A DNA stretch of 12,186 nucleotides, taken from Candidatus Atribacteria bacterium. GTDB lineage: Bacteria; Atribacterota; Atribacteria; Atribacterales; Caldatribacteriaceae. Under the pieces are notes generated by a model. It saw only the letters and a list, made by a program, of their open reading frames with translations. It was not told where the DNA came from and did not search any database. The stretch spans positions 1 to 12,186 of the forward strand of contig JARRCQ010000023.1 of the NCBI GenBank assembly GCA_029982105.1, read 5' to 3'. The translations under genes were made by a program, and so were the position numbers. This document shows positions 1 through 6,518 of this stretch, piece by piece; position 1 is the stretch's first letter; every line of letters starts with the position of its first letter.

Positions 1-4
1 ACGT

Positions 5-27
5 CGCTGGAGCGTTTTTCTCCGGCG
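5..27. repeat. Lone hairpin with T-rich loop
   Basis: Positions 5-12 pair with 20-27 over 8 bp, including one G-T wobble, around a 7-nt loop (CGTTTTT), and a T-rich stretch follows. The form and loop resemble the second hairpin of the three composite units downstream (loop CGCTTTT at 308-314), so this is probably a diverged member of the same family. It could also act as a terminator for a gene upstream of the window. No coding potential is seen here. Confidence 0.5.
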
Positions 28-67
28 CTATAGTTTTTAGTCTTTCTTATCTATTTTGCTTTTAAAG

Positions 68-106
68 TTTCTGTCGTAGACTGTTCGCTCCTCGCGATGA
101 CAGAAA
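68..106. repeat. 39-bp imperfect palindrome (REP/MITE-like)
   Basis: Outer arms of 8 bp (68-75 and 99-106, TTTCTGTC/GACAGAAA) enclose a 23-nt centre. Read on the minus strand the core begins GTCATCGCGAGGAGCGA. From memory this resembles a short GTCATTGCGAGGAGCGA-type repeat scattered through many bacterial genomes; I could not check this. The 10-mer GTAGACTGTT inside it (76-85) recurs at 117-126, which suggests a second, eroded copy beside it. Confidence 0.45.
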
Positions 107-159
107 GATAGGCGTTGTAGACTGTTTTTTGCGGTTAATCATAATAGTTCCAGAAAATA

Positions 160-174
160 ATCGTGGGACACGAT
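160..174. repeat. Small hairpin
   Basis: ATCGTG (160-165) and CACGAT (169-174) pair over 6 bp around a 3-nt loop. It lies just before the first composite hairpin unit. It may belong to the array or may be chance in this palindrome-rich stretch. Confidence 0.3.
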
Positions 175-184
175 GATGTCATAA

Positions 185-223
185 GGGGGCGTAGCCCCAC
201 TGAGGGATATTTTCTCCCTCAGT
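185..223. repeat. Composite hairpin unit 1
   Basis: Two hairpins lie back to back. The first is GGGGC (186-190) with GCCCC (194-198), loop GTA. The second is ACTGAGGGA (199-207) with TCCCTCAGT (215-223), a perfect 9-bp stem with a 7-nt loop. A T-rich run follows. Similar units recur about 90 and 190 bp downstream with altered but still paired arms. Confidence 0.75.
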
Positions 224-274
224 AATCTTTGTCTTTTAAGTTTTTATCTTTTTTTCTTTTGTTTTTGGGGGTTA

Positions 275-325
275 ATAAGGGGGCTTTGCCCCTTATACTG
301 AGGAAGACGCTTTTTCTTCCTCAGT
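275..325. repeat. Composite hairpin unit 2
   Basis: The first hairpin is ATAAGGGGGC (275-284) with GCCCCTTAT (288-296), loop TTT, with one unpaired G. The second is ACTGAGGAAGA (297-307) with TCTTCCTCAGT (315-325), a perfect 11-bp stem with loop CGCTTTT. GGTTTTTC follows, so on the + strand this hairpin could also work as an intrinsic terminator. A GGGGGTTA block (267-273) precedes the unit and recurs before unit 3. Confidence 0.8.
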
Positions 326-373
326 GGTTTTTCTGTACTTGTTTTTTGAGTTTTTTATGCTTTTTGGGGGTTA

Positions 374-450
374 ATAAGGGGGCTTTGCCCCCTTATAGTC
401 GGGATTATAAAGGGGTACTCCCTACTGAAGGATGCTTTTCCCTTCAGTAG
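374..450. repeat. Composite hairpin unit 3
   Basis: The first hairpin is a perfect 10-bp stem, ATAAGGGGGC (374-383) with GCCCCCTTAT (387-396), loop TTT. It is preceded by GGGGGTTA (366-373). After a 25-nt spacer comes CTACTGAAGG (422-431) with CCTTCAGTAG (441-450), a perfect 10-bp stem with a 9-nt loop containing GCTTTT. CTTTTG follows. Unlike units 1 and 2, the two hairpins are not adjacent. Confidence 0.8.
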
Positions 451-488
451 CTTTTGTGGTTAACTTAAACGCTTTTTATAAAAATACT

Positions 489-517
489 TTGACAAAAGTT
501 AGAGGAGTAGTTTTAAT
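489..517 (+). promoter_or_regulatory. Sigma-A-type promoter of the ABC transporter operon
   Basis: TTGACA at 489-494, a 17-nt spacer, and TTTAAT at 512-517 give a near-consensus housekeeping promoter. Transcription would start near 524, leaving a leader of about 170 nt. It is the best promoter seen upstream of the transporter genes. Confidence 0.65.
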
Positions 518-694
518 CAGATTATAGGTGTGGTATTATATAAATGATATAACATCATAATCGGGAAGGATAGAAATAGATTTAGGATTTGTTAAGGAGT
601 GAAAAGTAAGGGAGGAGGTGAGGAACTGGTAAATTAGTTTAGAAGTAGTTTTAGTAAATAAATTTTATCATTAAAAGAAAGAGGTGATTTTAGC
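518..694 (+). other. Long untranslated leader of the ABC operon
   Basis: No gene is seen between the promoter and the GTG at 695. The stretch holds a weak inverted repeat (ATGAT 544-548 / ATCAT 554-558, 5-nt centre) just past the predicted start site, a possible but unproven operator. It also holds a strong Shine-Dalgarno-like run, GGGAGGAGGTGA (610-621), with no ATG, GTG or TTG at usable distance. The true ribosome site is AGGTGA (682-687). I recognise no known riboswitch. Confidence 0.4.
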
Positions 695-1741
695 GTGTTT
701 AAAAGGGTATCCAAATTATTAGTGGTGAGTGTCATTTGTGTGTTGGCTTTGGGTCTGGGTGGCCAGATTTTTGCTCAAAATCCCCCGGTAGTGGGGATTT
801 CTACTGGTTCATCGGGAACTTCTTGGCGAGATATTATGATAGCTGCCTTACAAGAAGTCGGCGATGAATACAAGGCGGCAGGTAAAATCGCTGATTACAA
901 AATAGTGAATAATATTACTAACGGTGATGCTACAGAGCAGGCTAATATCCTTCGTGATTTTATATCTCAGGGAGTAGATATTATTTTAGTAAATCCTAAC
1001 TCTCCTGATGCACTTAATGGGGTAATAAAAGAAGCCCAGGATGAAGGTATTCTGGTTGTTTCTTTTGATGCTACGGTAACTGCTCCTGATGTTGTTAATA
1101 TCACCTTAGACCATTATGCTTGGAATATGAAAAACGTAGAATTCATTGCTTCCACCCTCCAAAAAGGGAATGCTATCCAGATTTATGGTTTGGAAGGACA
1201 TCCAGCAAACAATGATCGTATCAGAGCAACCTATGATGTTCTTGCTAACTACCCCGATATTAGGTTGATTGCTGATACTTCAGGATATTGGGATCAAACC
1301 AAAGCTAAAGAGGTCGCGACCCAAATTATTGCTTCTGGCCAGCAAATTGACGCAGTAATTACTCAAGATGGTATGGCATTTGGAGTCTTATCTGCTTTCC
1401 TGGATGCCAACAAGCTCCCCAAAGTTATGTATGGTGACCCTGGTACTGCTTTCTTTAAAGAGTGGAAGAAACTGCGAGACCAGGGAGCCGATTTCAAAGC
1501 TTGCACTCAGCCTAATCCTCCTGGGATTGGCGGAACTGCCTTCCGTATAGCTTTGCAGCTCTATAACGGAAAAAATTTCAAACCTGGTATTTTGCAAGAT
1601 AATACCTTCTACTATCAGGTTAGTATGTTCGTTACCGATGAAAACTTTGACGAAGCATGGGAACTTCTAAAAGATAAGCCAGATGACTATCTGTTAAGTG
1701 AAATTATGCCTGAAGAGGATGTAGCAGCACTCTTTGAGTGA
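695..1741 (+). CDS. Sugar-type ABC transporter substrate-binding protein (periplasmic binding protein type 1)
   Basis: This is the extracytoplasmic solute receptor of a CUT2-type importer and hands ligand to the membrane complex encoded downstream. The 348-residue protein opens with a classic signal peptide: Lys/Arg at residues 3-7, a hydrophobic core at about 8-22, and a likely signal peptidase I site after A27 (IFA|Q). No lipobox is convincing. The mature part has the RbsB-like two-lobe pattern: VVGIS at about 32, DIILVNPNSPDAL at about 94, VVSFDATV at about 120, and GIGGTAFRIALQLYNGK near residue 280. I chose the GTG start because GAGGTGA lies 7 nt upstream and the signal peptide begins right after it. 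Length is normal for the family. The ligand (sugar, polyol or similar) cannot be told from sequence. A 20-bp hairpin follows the stop, consistent with higher expression of the receptor than of the membrane parts. Confidence 0.9.
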   Translation: MFKRVSKLLVVSVICVLALGLGGQIFAQNPPVVGISTGSSGTSWRDIMIAALQEVGDEYKAAGKIADYKIVNNITNGDATEQANILRDFISQGVDIILVNPNSPDALNGVIKEAQDEGILVVSFDATVTAPDVVNITLDHYAWNMKNVEFIASTLQKGNAIQIYGLEGHPANNDRIRATYDVLANYPDIRLIADTSGYWDQTKAKEVATQIIASGQQIDAVITQDGMAFGVLSAFLDANKLPKVMYGDPGTAFFKEWKKLRDQGADFKACTQPNPPGIGGTAFRIALQLYNGKNFKPGILQDNTFYYQVSMFVTDENFDEAWELLKDKPDDYLLSEIMPEEDVAALFE

Positions 1742-1752
1742 CGAGGTAAATT

Positions 1753-1802
1753 ATTTTTCCCCTTTGAAGAGGTAGCGTTTTGCCTCTTCAAAGGGGAAAA
1801 AT
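1753..1802. promoter_or_regulatory. 20-bp perfect hairpin after the binding-protein gene
   Basis: Positions 1753-1772 pair perfectly with 1783-1802 around a 10-nt loop (TAGCGTTTTG), starting 11 nt after the binding-protein stop. The T run is on the 5' arm and the A run on the 3' arm, the reverse of a canonical intrinsic terminator, so no U-tract follows the stem. It more likely blocks 3' exonucleases and partly attenuates read-through, giving excess binding-protein mRNA, a common arrangement in ABC operons. The rest of the gap (1803-1940) shows no gene or promoter I can support. Confidence 0.6.
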
Positions 1803-1940
1803 TCTTATGGGGAAGTTTGTGATCTCCAATTCAGTAAAGATGCCGCGTCGGAGTGAAATGCCTACGAAAAGCAACTATTAGATGGTTACCTGTCGCAAAA
1901 ATGTGGAGAGTGTTTGATTTGGGAGAGTGAGGGATAAAAT

Positions 1941-3431
1941 GTGGTAGTTTTAGAGGCAATAGGAATTAAAAAACATTTTGGAGGAGTAATAGCTCTTTCC
2001 AATGCTAATTTACGCTGTTACCAGGGGAGAATTACTGGTCTTTTAGGAGCTAACGGTTCGGGCAAAAGCACTATGTCTAAGATTATCTGTGGTATTTATC
2101 AGGCTGATGGAGGAGAGATAAAGTATAAAGGTAAAGTGGTAAAGTATCGAAGCCCGAGCGAAGCTCGCAAAGACGGAATTGCCATGGTATTTCAAAATCT
2201 CAGTTTGGTGGCCGATTTAACTGTTTGGCAAAATATAGTCCTGGGAGCAGAAGAAAGTAATGGTATGTTTTTAGATGATGATAGTGCTAAAGAATTGTCT
2301 CAAAAGATTTTAGCTCAACTTCTTCCTGATTTGGACATCAATAAAAAAGTTTCCCAGTTAAATCCAGGAGAAATGCAGATTGTAGAAATAGCCAAAGCTG
2401 TTTCCCGAAATCCGCAACTTCTTATCTTAGATGAGCCCACTGCTGCTTTAGAGCAAGCTCAAGTTAGAAACCTTTTTAGCTATATGCGGACCTTGGCTAA
2501 AGAAGGAGTAGCTATGATTTTTACTTCTCACCGTCTTTGGGAAGTAATGGAAATTTGTGATGATGTTACCATTTTTAGAAATGGTGAAAATGTAGCCAGT
2601 ATTGATTTTGAAAAAGAAGGAAAAGACCCGGATAAAATAATAGGCTATATTACTGGGGATGTTCAAAAAAAGAGAGTAGAGGGGAAGCGTGAAAGAATAG
2701 TTGGAGAGACAGTTTTGAGCGTTAAAAGCTTGAATTATGGTAGGTCTCTGAAAAATGTGTCATTCGATTTGAAACAAGGAGAAATATTGGGTATAGGAGG
2801 GCTTGCTGGGCAAGGGCAAATTGAGTTGATGCATGCTTTAGCTGGTGCCTTTCATAATGTTCGCTGTGATGTTGAGCTAAGAGGGAAAAAAATTAAATTA
2901 AATAGACCACTCAATGCTATAAAAGAAGGTGTGGTGTTTGTTCCTGGGGATAAGCAACTGGAGGGTCTTTTTTTAAAGCACTCAGTTTTGTTTAATATTA
3001 TTTTCCCTAAAACGAGCCTTCCTCATCCTCTCTTCATTCCTTATGAGGAATACCGGAAGGAGTGCGAGGAAATAGTGGATGTTCTTTCTATAAAGGCACC
3101 CACTGTTGATGTGCCAGTAGAGACCTTATCAGGTGGAAACCAGCAAAAAGTGGTGGTGGGGAAATGGCTGCCTTTTGACATTAATGTTCTTTTGCTGGCT
3201 GACCCAGCTAAAGGTATTGATATTGGAGCAAAAAGAGATTTATATCAATACATTGTAGAACGGGTGCAAAAAAATAATATGAGTGTTATTCTTTATGCTA
3301 GTGATAGCGAAGAGTTGATAGAATATTGTGATAGAGTTCTCATAATGTATGAGGGACAAATTGTGGCAAATTTAGAAGGTGAAGACATAAACGAAGATAC
3401 CATTATTGCCTGTTCTATGCGGGTAAGATAA
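1941..3431 (+). CDS. CUT2-type sugar ABC transporter ATP-binding protein (two fused nucleotide-binding domains)
   Basis: Cytoplasmic ATPase that powers the importer, in the RbsA/MglA/XylG family, at the usual length (496 aa). The first domain is complete: Walker A GANGSGKST (36-44), Q-loop Q85, a signature variant LNPGEMQ (140-146), Walker B LLILDEP (160-166) and H-loop H197. The second domain is degenerate as expected at its P-loop (GGLAGQGQ, 286-293) and keeps LSGGNQQ (396-402). Its Walker B region, however, reads LLLADPAKGID instead of the usual DEPTRGID, so the Asp is Ala420 and the Glu is Asp421. The GTG start has a TGAGGG ribosome site 7 nt upstream. An overlapping ATG at 1939 gives only two codons. 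The gene ends 1 nt before the longest reading of the first permease, so the three membrane-complex genes are co-transcribed. Confidence 0.93.
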   Translation: MVVLEAIGIKKHFGGVIALSNANLRCYQGRITGLLGANGSGKSTMSKIICGIYQADGGEIKYKGKVVKYRSPSEARKDGIAMVFQNLSLVADLTVWQNIVLGAEESNGMFLDDDSAKELSQKILAQLLPDLDINKKVSQLNPGEMQIVEIAKAVSRNPQLLILDEPTAALEQAQVRNLFSYMRTLAKEGVAMIFTSHRLWEVMEICDDVTIFRNGENVASIDFEKEGKDPDKIIGYITGDVQKKRVEGKRERIVGETVLSVKSLNYGRSLKNVSFDLKQGEILGIGGLAGQGQIELMHALAGAFHNVRCDVELRGKKIKLNRPLNAIKEGVVFVPGDKQLEGLFLKHSVLFNIIFPKTSLPHPLFIPYEEYRKECEEIVDVLSIKAPTVDVPVETLSGGNQQKVVVGKWLPFDINVLLLADPAKGIDIGAKRDLYQYIVERVQKNNMSVILYASDSEELIEYCDRVLIMYEGQIVANLEGEDINEDTIIACSMRVR

Positions 3432-3444
3432 GGTGTGTGAAAAA

Positions 3445-4455
3445 ATGAATAAAACTAATCAGGGCTCCTCAAAACTCGCTTTGTCGAATTATGTTTTTCG
3501 TCCCGAATTTTCCAGTTTATTGATTTTGATAGTTATGTTTGCCATTACCGCCATTTTGCAAGAAAATTTCTTTACTATTAAATCCATAGTCAGAAACATC
3601 AATGCTTTTGCTCCATTGATACTTTTATCAATGGGAGCAGCAGTAGTTATTATATCTGGAGGAATAGATCTTTCTGCCGGTGCGGCGCTTTCTCTTTTTA
3701 CCTGTGTGCTGACCACGGTTATGAAGAAATCTGACCCCATAACTGGAATTTATGCTCTTCTTATTACTTTTGCTGTAGCGATTTTAGTGGGTGTAGTAAA
3801 TGGTATCGGTATCGGCTATTTAAGAATTCCCCCAGTTATTGTGACTTTTGCTACTTCTTACATATGGTTGGGAATTGGTCTTTTCTTGCGACCTACCCCG
3901 GGTGGAGAGTCGGTGGCCTGGTTCAGAATATTCTATAACCCGGGGATGGTAGAAGGAATTTCTCCCCATATTGAACAATTTGGTCGGGTTATTCCTCCTG
4001 CTTTAATTCTAATTTTAATAGCTTGCTTTATCTGGTTTATTGTTAGCAAAACCAAGACAGGTAGGTATATCTATGCGGTGGGAAGCAATAACGACAGCGC
4101 TTACGCCAGCGGTATTAATACGGCAAAAGTTCAAATGCAGGCTTGCATCATCAACTCGATATTTATTTTTTTGGCTGCTTTGTTTTTTGTGGGACAAAAT
4201 CAGTCCGGAGATGCAAGAATGGGTGACCCGCTAACTTTGAGGGCTATAGCCTCAGCAATCGTGGGAGGGGTGGCTCTTAGCGGAGGGAAGGGAAGCGTTT
4301 ATTTTGCCCTGGTAGGTGCTCTAATTCTTAATTTGGTAAACAAAATTATCTTCTTTGCTAACATTTCTACTGCCTACCAGACTTTGGTATCAGGATTAAT
4401 TGTGATTATTGCCATTGCTGCTCCTGTAGCTTATACCTTATATAGTAAAGAATAA
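3445..4455 (+). CDS. CUT2-type ABC transporter permease 1 (RbsC family)
   Basis: Integral membrane subunit forming half of the translocation channel. The protein (336 aa from ATG 3445) is strongly hydrophobic and carries RbsC-family marks: IISGGIDLSAGAALS in the conserved cytoplasmic-side loop region, VNGIGIGYLRIPPVIVTFAT, GRYIYAVGSNNDSAYASGIN, and ASAIVGGVALSGGKGSV. About eight to ten membrane spans are likely. An in-frame GTG at 3433 would add four residues. I prefer ATG 3445 because TAAGG (3429-3433) sits 11 nt upstream of it, whereas the GTG has little in front of it. The gene follows the ATPase stop directly and is followed 19 nt later by a second, different permease, so the channel is probably a heterodimer. 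Confidence 0.9.
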   Translation: MNKTNQGSSKLALSNYVFRPEFSSLLILIVMFAITAILQENFFTIKSIVRNINAFAPLILLSMGAAVVIISGGIDLSAGAALSLFTCVLTTVMKKSDPITGIYALLITFAVAILVGVVNGIGIGYLRIPPVIVTFATSYIWLGIGLFLRPTPGGESVAWFRIFYNPGMVEGISPHIEQFGRVIPPALILILIACFIWFIVSKTKTGRYIYAVGSNNDSAYASGINTAKVQMQACIINSIFIFLAALFFVGQNQSGDARMGDPLTLRAIASAIVGGVALSGGKGSVYFALVGALILNLVNKIIFFANISTAYQTLVSGLIVIIAIAAPVAYTLYSKE

Positions 4456-4474
4456 TTTTAAGGAGAATGACGGT

Positions 4475-5437
4475 ATGAATTTGGGTATATCATCGTTTTT
4501 GGAAAGTTATAAAAAAGTAATTGTGGCTTTTATCTTAATCGTGCTTCTTTTTGCTTTGGGTGGATTAATAGTACCCAACTTCTTGACTGTGGAGCAAGTT
4601 TTGTTCACTCTAAAGCTGGCTTCGTTCACCGCTTTATTTGCTCTGTGTCAAATGATCGTAATTGCTGCTGGAGGTGGTGGATTAGATCTATCGGTAGGGT
4701 ATGCTGCTACTCTTACTGCTGTTCTTACCGCTAGTGTTATGGATGGTCAGAATGCTAATTTGGGAGCTGCTATTTTAATTGCTTTGGCTTTGGGTAGCGC
4801 TATAGGTTTAGCTAACGGTGCATTAGCTTCCTTTTTGAATCTTCCTCCTCTCGTCGTAACTATGGCTATGGCGAACATTCTCCAAGGTATTGTTAATGCT
4901 TACACAGCAGGAAGAAACATTACCGGAAGGCCTTCACCTATTTTGGCAATTGTCGCCGCCAAATCTACCGGTAGCTTTCCCAATATTCTTTTTATCTTAT
5001 TGGCTATTACCATTTTAGTGATGATTGTACTTAATAAAACGAAATGGGGGACGATTCTCTTTGGAGTGGGATCTAATGAGACAACCGCATATTTAAGCGG
5101 TATCAATGTAAAAGTGGTAAGATGTTTTGCTTTTGTGGTTAGTGGAATACTGGCCAGTCTTACAGGTTTGCTCTTGATTGGTAATATGGGAATTGCTTTC
5201 AAAGATATGGCTTCCAACTATGTTATGCCCAGTATCGCTGCAGTTGTGGTAGGCGGAGTGTCAATGAGTGGTGGAGATGGTAATTTTATCGGAGTTATTT
5301 TGGGAGCTGTTTTTTTGCAGGCTTTAACCAACTTGTTGATAGCATTTGGTTTGGGTGATGCTGGAAAGTGGTTAGTATTTGGTATTGTGCTTTATGCTCT
5401 CCTTTCCTTCTATGCTAGCAATCGCCGCAGCCGATGA
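4475..5437 (+). CDS. CUT2-type ABC transporter permease 2 (RbsC family)
   Basis: Second integral membrane subunit (320 aa), related to but clearly diverged from permease 1. Family motifs are IVIAAGGGGLDLSVG (normally GGIDLSVG, so the glycine run is longer here), ANGALASFLNLPPLVVTMA, LFGVGSNETTAYLSGIN, and AAVVVGGVSMSGGDGN. The ATG start has AAGGAGA 8 nt upstream. A gene order of binding protein, fused ATPase and two permeases is also seen in galactofuranose-type (YtfQRT-YjfF) importers, but the order alone does not show the substrate. No convincing terminator follows. The next 110 bp contain only a 5-bp hairpin (5483-5496) before the IS remnant begins. Confidence 0.9.
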   Translation: MNLGISSFLESYKKVIVAFILIVLLFALGGLIVPNFLTVEQVLFTLKLASFTALFALCQMIVIAAGGGGLDLSVGYAATLTAVLTASVMDGQNANLGAAILIALALGSAIGLANGALASFLNLPPLVVTMAMANILQGIVNAYTAGRNITGRPSPILAIVAAKSTGSFPNILFILLAITILVMIVLNKTKWGTILFGVGSNETTAYLSGINVKVVRCFAFVVSGILASLTGLLLIGNMGIAFKDMASNYVMPSIAAVVVGGVSMSGGDGNFIGVILGAVFLQALTNLLIAFGLGDAGKWLVFGIVLYALLSFYASNRRSR

Positions 5438-5551
5438 AAAAGATTATCAGGAGAGGGTAATTCAAGGCTTATAAGGGTAGACATGCTTCTGAGCATATAA
5501 AGAGTTGTGTTTTCTAAAGATATTAAGTGTTTTCCAAACAGCTTTTTGTAT

Positions 5552-5569
5552 ATGTTAGTGTAAATTTAT
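5552..5569 (+). repeat. IS left terminal inverted repeat
   Basis: ATGTTAGTGTAAATTTAT matches the reverse complement of 6451-6468 at 14 of 18 positions, and its flank leads straight into transposase-derived sequence. Confidence 0.55.
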
Positions 5570-5584
5570 CATAGTACCGTAACC

Positions 5585-6338
5585 ATAAAACTAAAAGGAA
5601 AAAGAAGAATGAAACTTAAACATCTCCACTACTTTGCTGGTCTATATCCCAGAGAGAAAGAAAACCTATGGTTTGAAGTATTAGATTACCTATATACATT
5701 ATGACTTAGAAGCTACAGAGAAAATATTTATCTCAGGAGATGGAGCTTCCTGGATTAAGAAAGGATTAGAGATTATCCCCGAAAGTCTCTTTGTCTTAGA
5801 CCGTTTCCATTTAGAAAAATATCTCCAGGAAGGTTTAAGCAGATACCCCTCTACTTATCTTGAGGTAAGGAGTGCCATGGAAAGAAGAGATAAAGAGAAA
5901 GTAAAAGTTCTCCTTAAGAATGCTCAGAAAGCTACCCCAGAAGAAAAGGAGGTGAAGAAACTCCGGGTTTTAAAAAGGTATCTTATGAATAACTGGGAAG
6001 GTATTATCGTCTACCAAGAATATTCTCATCTCTCCTTAGGAGGAAGTGCTGAAGGTCATGTAAGTCATATATTGTCTGCCCGTCTTACGAGGCGCCCAGG
6101 GGCTGGAGTAAGAAAGGTGTAGACCATATGAGTTACCTGAGAGCTATGAAAGCTAATGGCTATTCAGCTAAAGCTTCCTACTTAAGAGCTCATCCTCAGT
6201 TTCTTCCTACTTTTACTCTGGATGAAGAAACCATAACCCAAGAGAGAAAGAGAAAAAGAAGTCTTCCGAGAAATCTATAACCACATTCCCATCCTCAAAG
6301 GACCAGTTACTAACTTCTCTTCAGTTACGAAAGTTTAA
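5585..6338 (+). pseudogene. ISLre2 family (UPF0236) transposase fragment, frameshifted
   Basis: This is the C-terminal half of a transposase, in at least four pieces. Piece 1 (about 5585-5704) reads MKLKHLHYFAGLYPREKENL from ATG 5609, then hits TGA at 5702-5704. Piece 2 (about 5700-6106, next frame) has the family motifs YDLEATEKIFISGDGASWIK, VLDRFHLEKYL and SAEGHVSHILSARL. One base is lost near 6102-6104, and piece 3 continues as WSKKGVDHMSYLRAMKANG to TAA 6278-6280. A third shift in the A-rich run near 6241-6258 gives piece 4, ending EVFREIYNHIP... with TAA at 6336-6338. The acidic residues in GDGA, LDRFHL and AEGH are probably the former catalytic set (inference). The N-terminal half is absent. 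The piece with a start at 5877 is part of this wreck, not a separate gene. Confidence 0.85.
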
Positions 6339-6450
6339 CTCAAGACTTTTCCTGGATGGGTGGTTCTATTTAATTATGATACTATCTAATACTGAATGGA
6401 GAGAGTCTCAAAAAGCTAATAACAGAGGGAAAAATAAAAATACTCCTACA

Positions 6451-6468
6451 ATGAGTTGACACTATCAT
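6451..6468 (-). repeat. IS right terminal inverted repeat
   Basis: Reverse complement of the left end with 14 of 18 matches. It contains TTGACA (6456-6461), but no -10 lies 17 nt further on (CCCCCT), so it does not form an outward promoter by itself. Confidence 0.55.
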
Positions 6469-6483
6469 AGAGCCTTCGCCCCC

Positions 6484-6512
6484 TTGACGAAGATAAGAAA
6501 TTGTGCTTAAAT
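6484..6512 (+). promoter_or_regulatory. trp operon promoter
   Basis: TTGACG (6484-6489), a 17-nt spacer and TTAAAT (6507-6512) form a sigma-A-type promoter. Transcription from about 6519 enters the T-box leader at its expected 5' end. The -35 box begins 16 bp after the end of the IS remnant. Confidence 0.65.
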
Positions 6513-6518
6513 TCGATA

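Larger units (their letters stand above)
5552..6468. mobile_element. Decayed, internally deleted ISLre2-type insertion sequence
   Basis: Two imperfect inverted repeats bracket a transposase fragment. The left end 5552-5569 and the reverse complement of the right end 6451-6468 match at 14 of 18 positions, sharing the core TAGTGT. The enclosed unit is about 0.9 kb, shorter than the roughly 1.5 kb usual for the family. The left end lies only about 15 bp before mid-transposase coding sequence, so the N-terminal half of the gene has been lost while both ends remain. No clear target-site duplication is visible. The element separates the ABC operon from the trp operon. Bases 6339-6450 are its non-coding 3' part, with nothing else recognisable. 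Confidence 0.65.

Noticed and set aside
229..450. 73-codon frame encoding two copies of FLGVNKGALP
   Set aside because: The peptide repeat comes directly from the repeated DNA hairpin units. There is no ribosome site, and the composition is that of translated non-coding DNA.
185..450. CRISPR array
   Set aside because: Units recur at 90-100 bp but differ in length and arm sequence and carry two hairpins each. There are no identical repeats with uniform spacers and no cas genes.
1939..1947. ATG at 1939 as start of the ATPase gene
   Set aside because: It reads ATG-TGG-TAG. The GTG at 1941 is in frame with the ATPase and well spaced from TGAGGG.
4900..5217. 105-codon minus-strand frame
   Set aside because: Shadow of permease 2, whose family motifs on the + strand are unambiguous.
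5483..5496. Terminator after the ABC operon
   Set aside because: The stem is only 5 bp with no T run, too weak to call.
5877..6122. Independent 81-aa gene
   Set aside because: Its reading continues upstream and, after a 1-nt loss, downstream as transposase sequence. It is one piece of the ISLre2-type remnant.
6456..6484. Outward promoter using TTGACA in the IS right end
   Set aside because: The bases 17 nt downstream are CCCCCT, so no -10 box is present. The TTGACG at 6484 with TTAAAT is far better.
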